Below the pieces are notes generated by a model. The model ran no database searches and was not told where the DNA came from. It saw nothing but the letters and a program-made list of their open reading frames with translations. Source: Halisarca cf. caerulea (lineage: Eukaryota > Porifera > Demospongiae > Chondrillida > Halisarcidae). From it: a stretch of 64,000 nucleotides of DNA. Positions 63,660-64,000 of this stretch are shown here, one piece after another (the stretch's first letter is position 1; each line of letters begins with the position of its first letter). Made by a program: the position numbers and the translations under genes. The stretch spans positions 6,243,118-6,307,117 of the forward strand of contig CAUJGJ010000444.1 of NCBI GenBank assembly GCA_963170055.1, in the 5' to 3' direction.

Positions 63660-64000
63660 TAGTTGTTGCCTTTGTAACCTGTGTGGTTCAGTGTATGGTA
63701 TAGGCTCGAGTTGGAGCCAGTTGAATAATTTTGGTCCATTTGCGTGACAACCGTGTACTTCGTGACATTTTGGTGGCAGCGGTGGGATTGAACGAAGAAT
63801 TCCTTTACGAATAACTCCCAAAGAGACTGGAGACATATGTCCGAGACGGAGGCACAGACCAACACGTTGGAACTATTGAAACATCAACAAAAGCAGCACG
63901 AAGACCAGCGGGCCCTTATCATGGGAATCCTGGAGCAACAGAAGCTCAATTTTGAGACTCATCGCAAGGAGATCGCCGCTTTGCGACAGCAACAACGATC
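63660..64000 (+). mobile_element. Ty3/gypsy-like LTR element, 5' end (runs off window)
   Basis: The sequence to about 63766 has the look of an LTR end (cgtgaca). It is followed by a primer-binding-site-like 'tggtggcagcggtgggat' at 63771, and 49 bases further an ATG at 63837 opens a gag-like frame to the edge of the window. The LTR start was not fixed and the partner LTR is outside. Confidence 0.55.
63837..64000 (+). CDS. gag-like ORF, partial
   Basis: The frame is open for 54 codons to the end: MSETEAQTNTLELLKHQQKQ, then an amphipathic Gln/Glu-rich helix (LIMGILEQQKLNFETHRKE). N-terminal coiled-coil leaders of this kind are common in gypsy gag proteins. Partial, with no other domain visible. 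Confidence 0.5.
   Translation, partial: MSETEAQTNTLELLKHQQKQHEDQRALIMGILEQQKLNFETHRKEIAALRQQQR

Noticed and set aside
1..64000. tRNA, rRNA or snRNA genes
   Set aside because: No cloverleaf, A/B-box pair or conserved rRNA segment was noticed by eye. A tRNAscan/Infernal run would be decisive.

Overview
The window is eukaryotic, from an invertebrate nuclear genome. Genes carry short GT-AG introns, bacterial operon features are absent, (GT)n/(TA)n microsatellites are long, and almost everything recognisable is a transposable element or its remains. The mix (DIRS tyrosine-recombinase retroelements, Tc1/mariner, pogo/Tigger, piggyBac, PIF/Harbinger, hAT and Ty3/gypsy pieces) plus a receptor-type tyrosine-kinase exon suggests an early-branching animal. 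A demosponge is my best guess, by inference only.

Layout. 1-5.5 kb: a decayed hAT transposase between two stretches of related minisatellite, then a Cys-rich gene fragment. 5.5-10.1 kb: a Tigger fragment, a DIRS reverse-transcriptase scrap, a broken RecQ-like helicase, a Tc1 fragment, and copies of a short hairpin-ended element. 10.4-15.7 kb: a DIRS-type element with gag, RNase H and an intact recombinase, but with the RT core deleted. 16-24 kb: a kinase exon, a dismembered piggyBac, a large microsatellite field, a coiled-coil gene with five 33-nt exons, and a 982-bp TA-flanked element. 24-30 kb: an unrecognised ORF, Tigger and Tc1 remnants, and a MITE.

30.3-40.7 kb is a four-level nest: Tigger, then a PGBD-like piggyBac (30498-40497), then a second piggyBac (32084-39157), then an element at 33623-37469. 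The last encodes a 913-aa protein with an ADNCTGQNKNN motif that belongs to no transposase family I recognise. Each boundary has terminal inverted repeats and a target duplication. Excising the innermost element restores the reading frame of its host piggyBac exactly, so it is a candidate undescribed transposon type.

42.9-45.6 kb: a Tc1/mariner element carrying a DD34E transposase and a convergent BEN-like gene. 46.2-47.0 kb: an 807-bp piggyBac-type MITE. 47.3-58.3 kb: a second nest. An intact Harbinger sits in a gypsy fragment. A pogo/Tigger copy (about 50.26-58.30 kb) has been hit by a hairpin-ended element, by a mariner MITE that itself holds a nearly intact pogo (51820-54516), and by a multi-exon Harbinger (55167-58017). 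Both pogo copies, and a third at 26 kb, carry a convergent HIRAN-like accessory gene. 58.6-64 kb: a second DIRS with damaged RT, a Tc1 fragment, a piggyBac N-terminus, and the 5' end of a gypsy-like LTR element running off the window.

Five young or well-preserved DNA transposons share one plan: a transposase gene and a second gene encoding a DNA- or chromatin-related domain, usually convergent. No tRNA, rRNA or CRISPR was seen, and little unambiguous host coding sequence.
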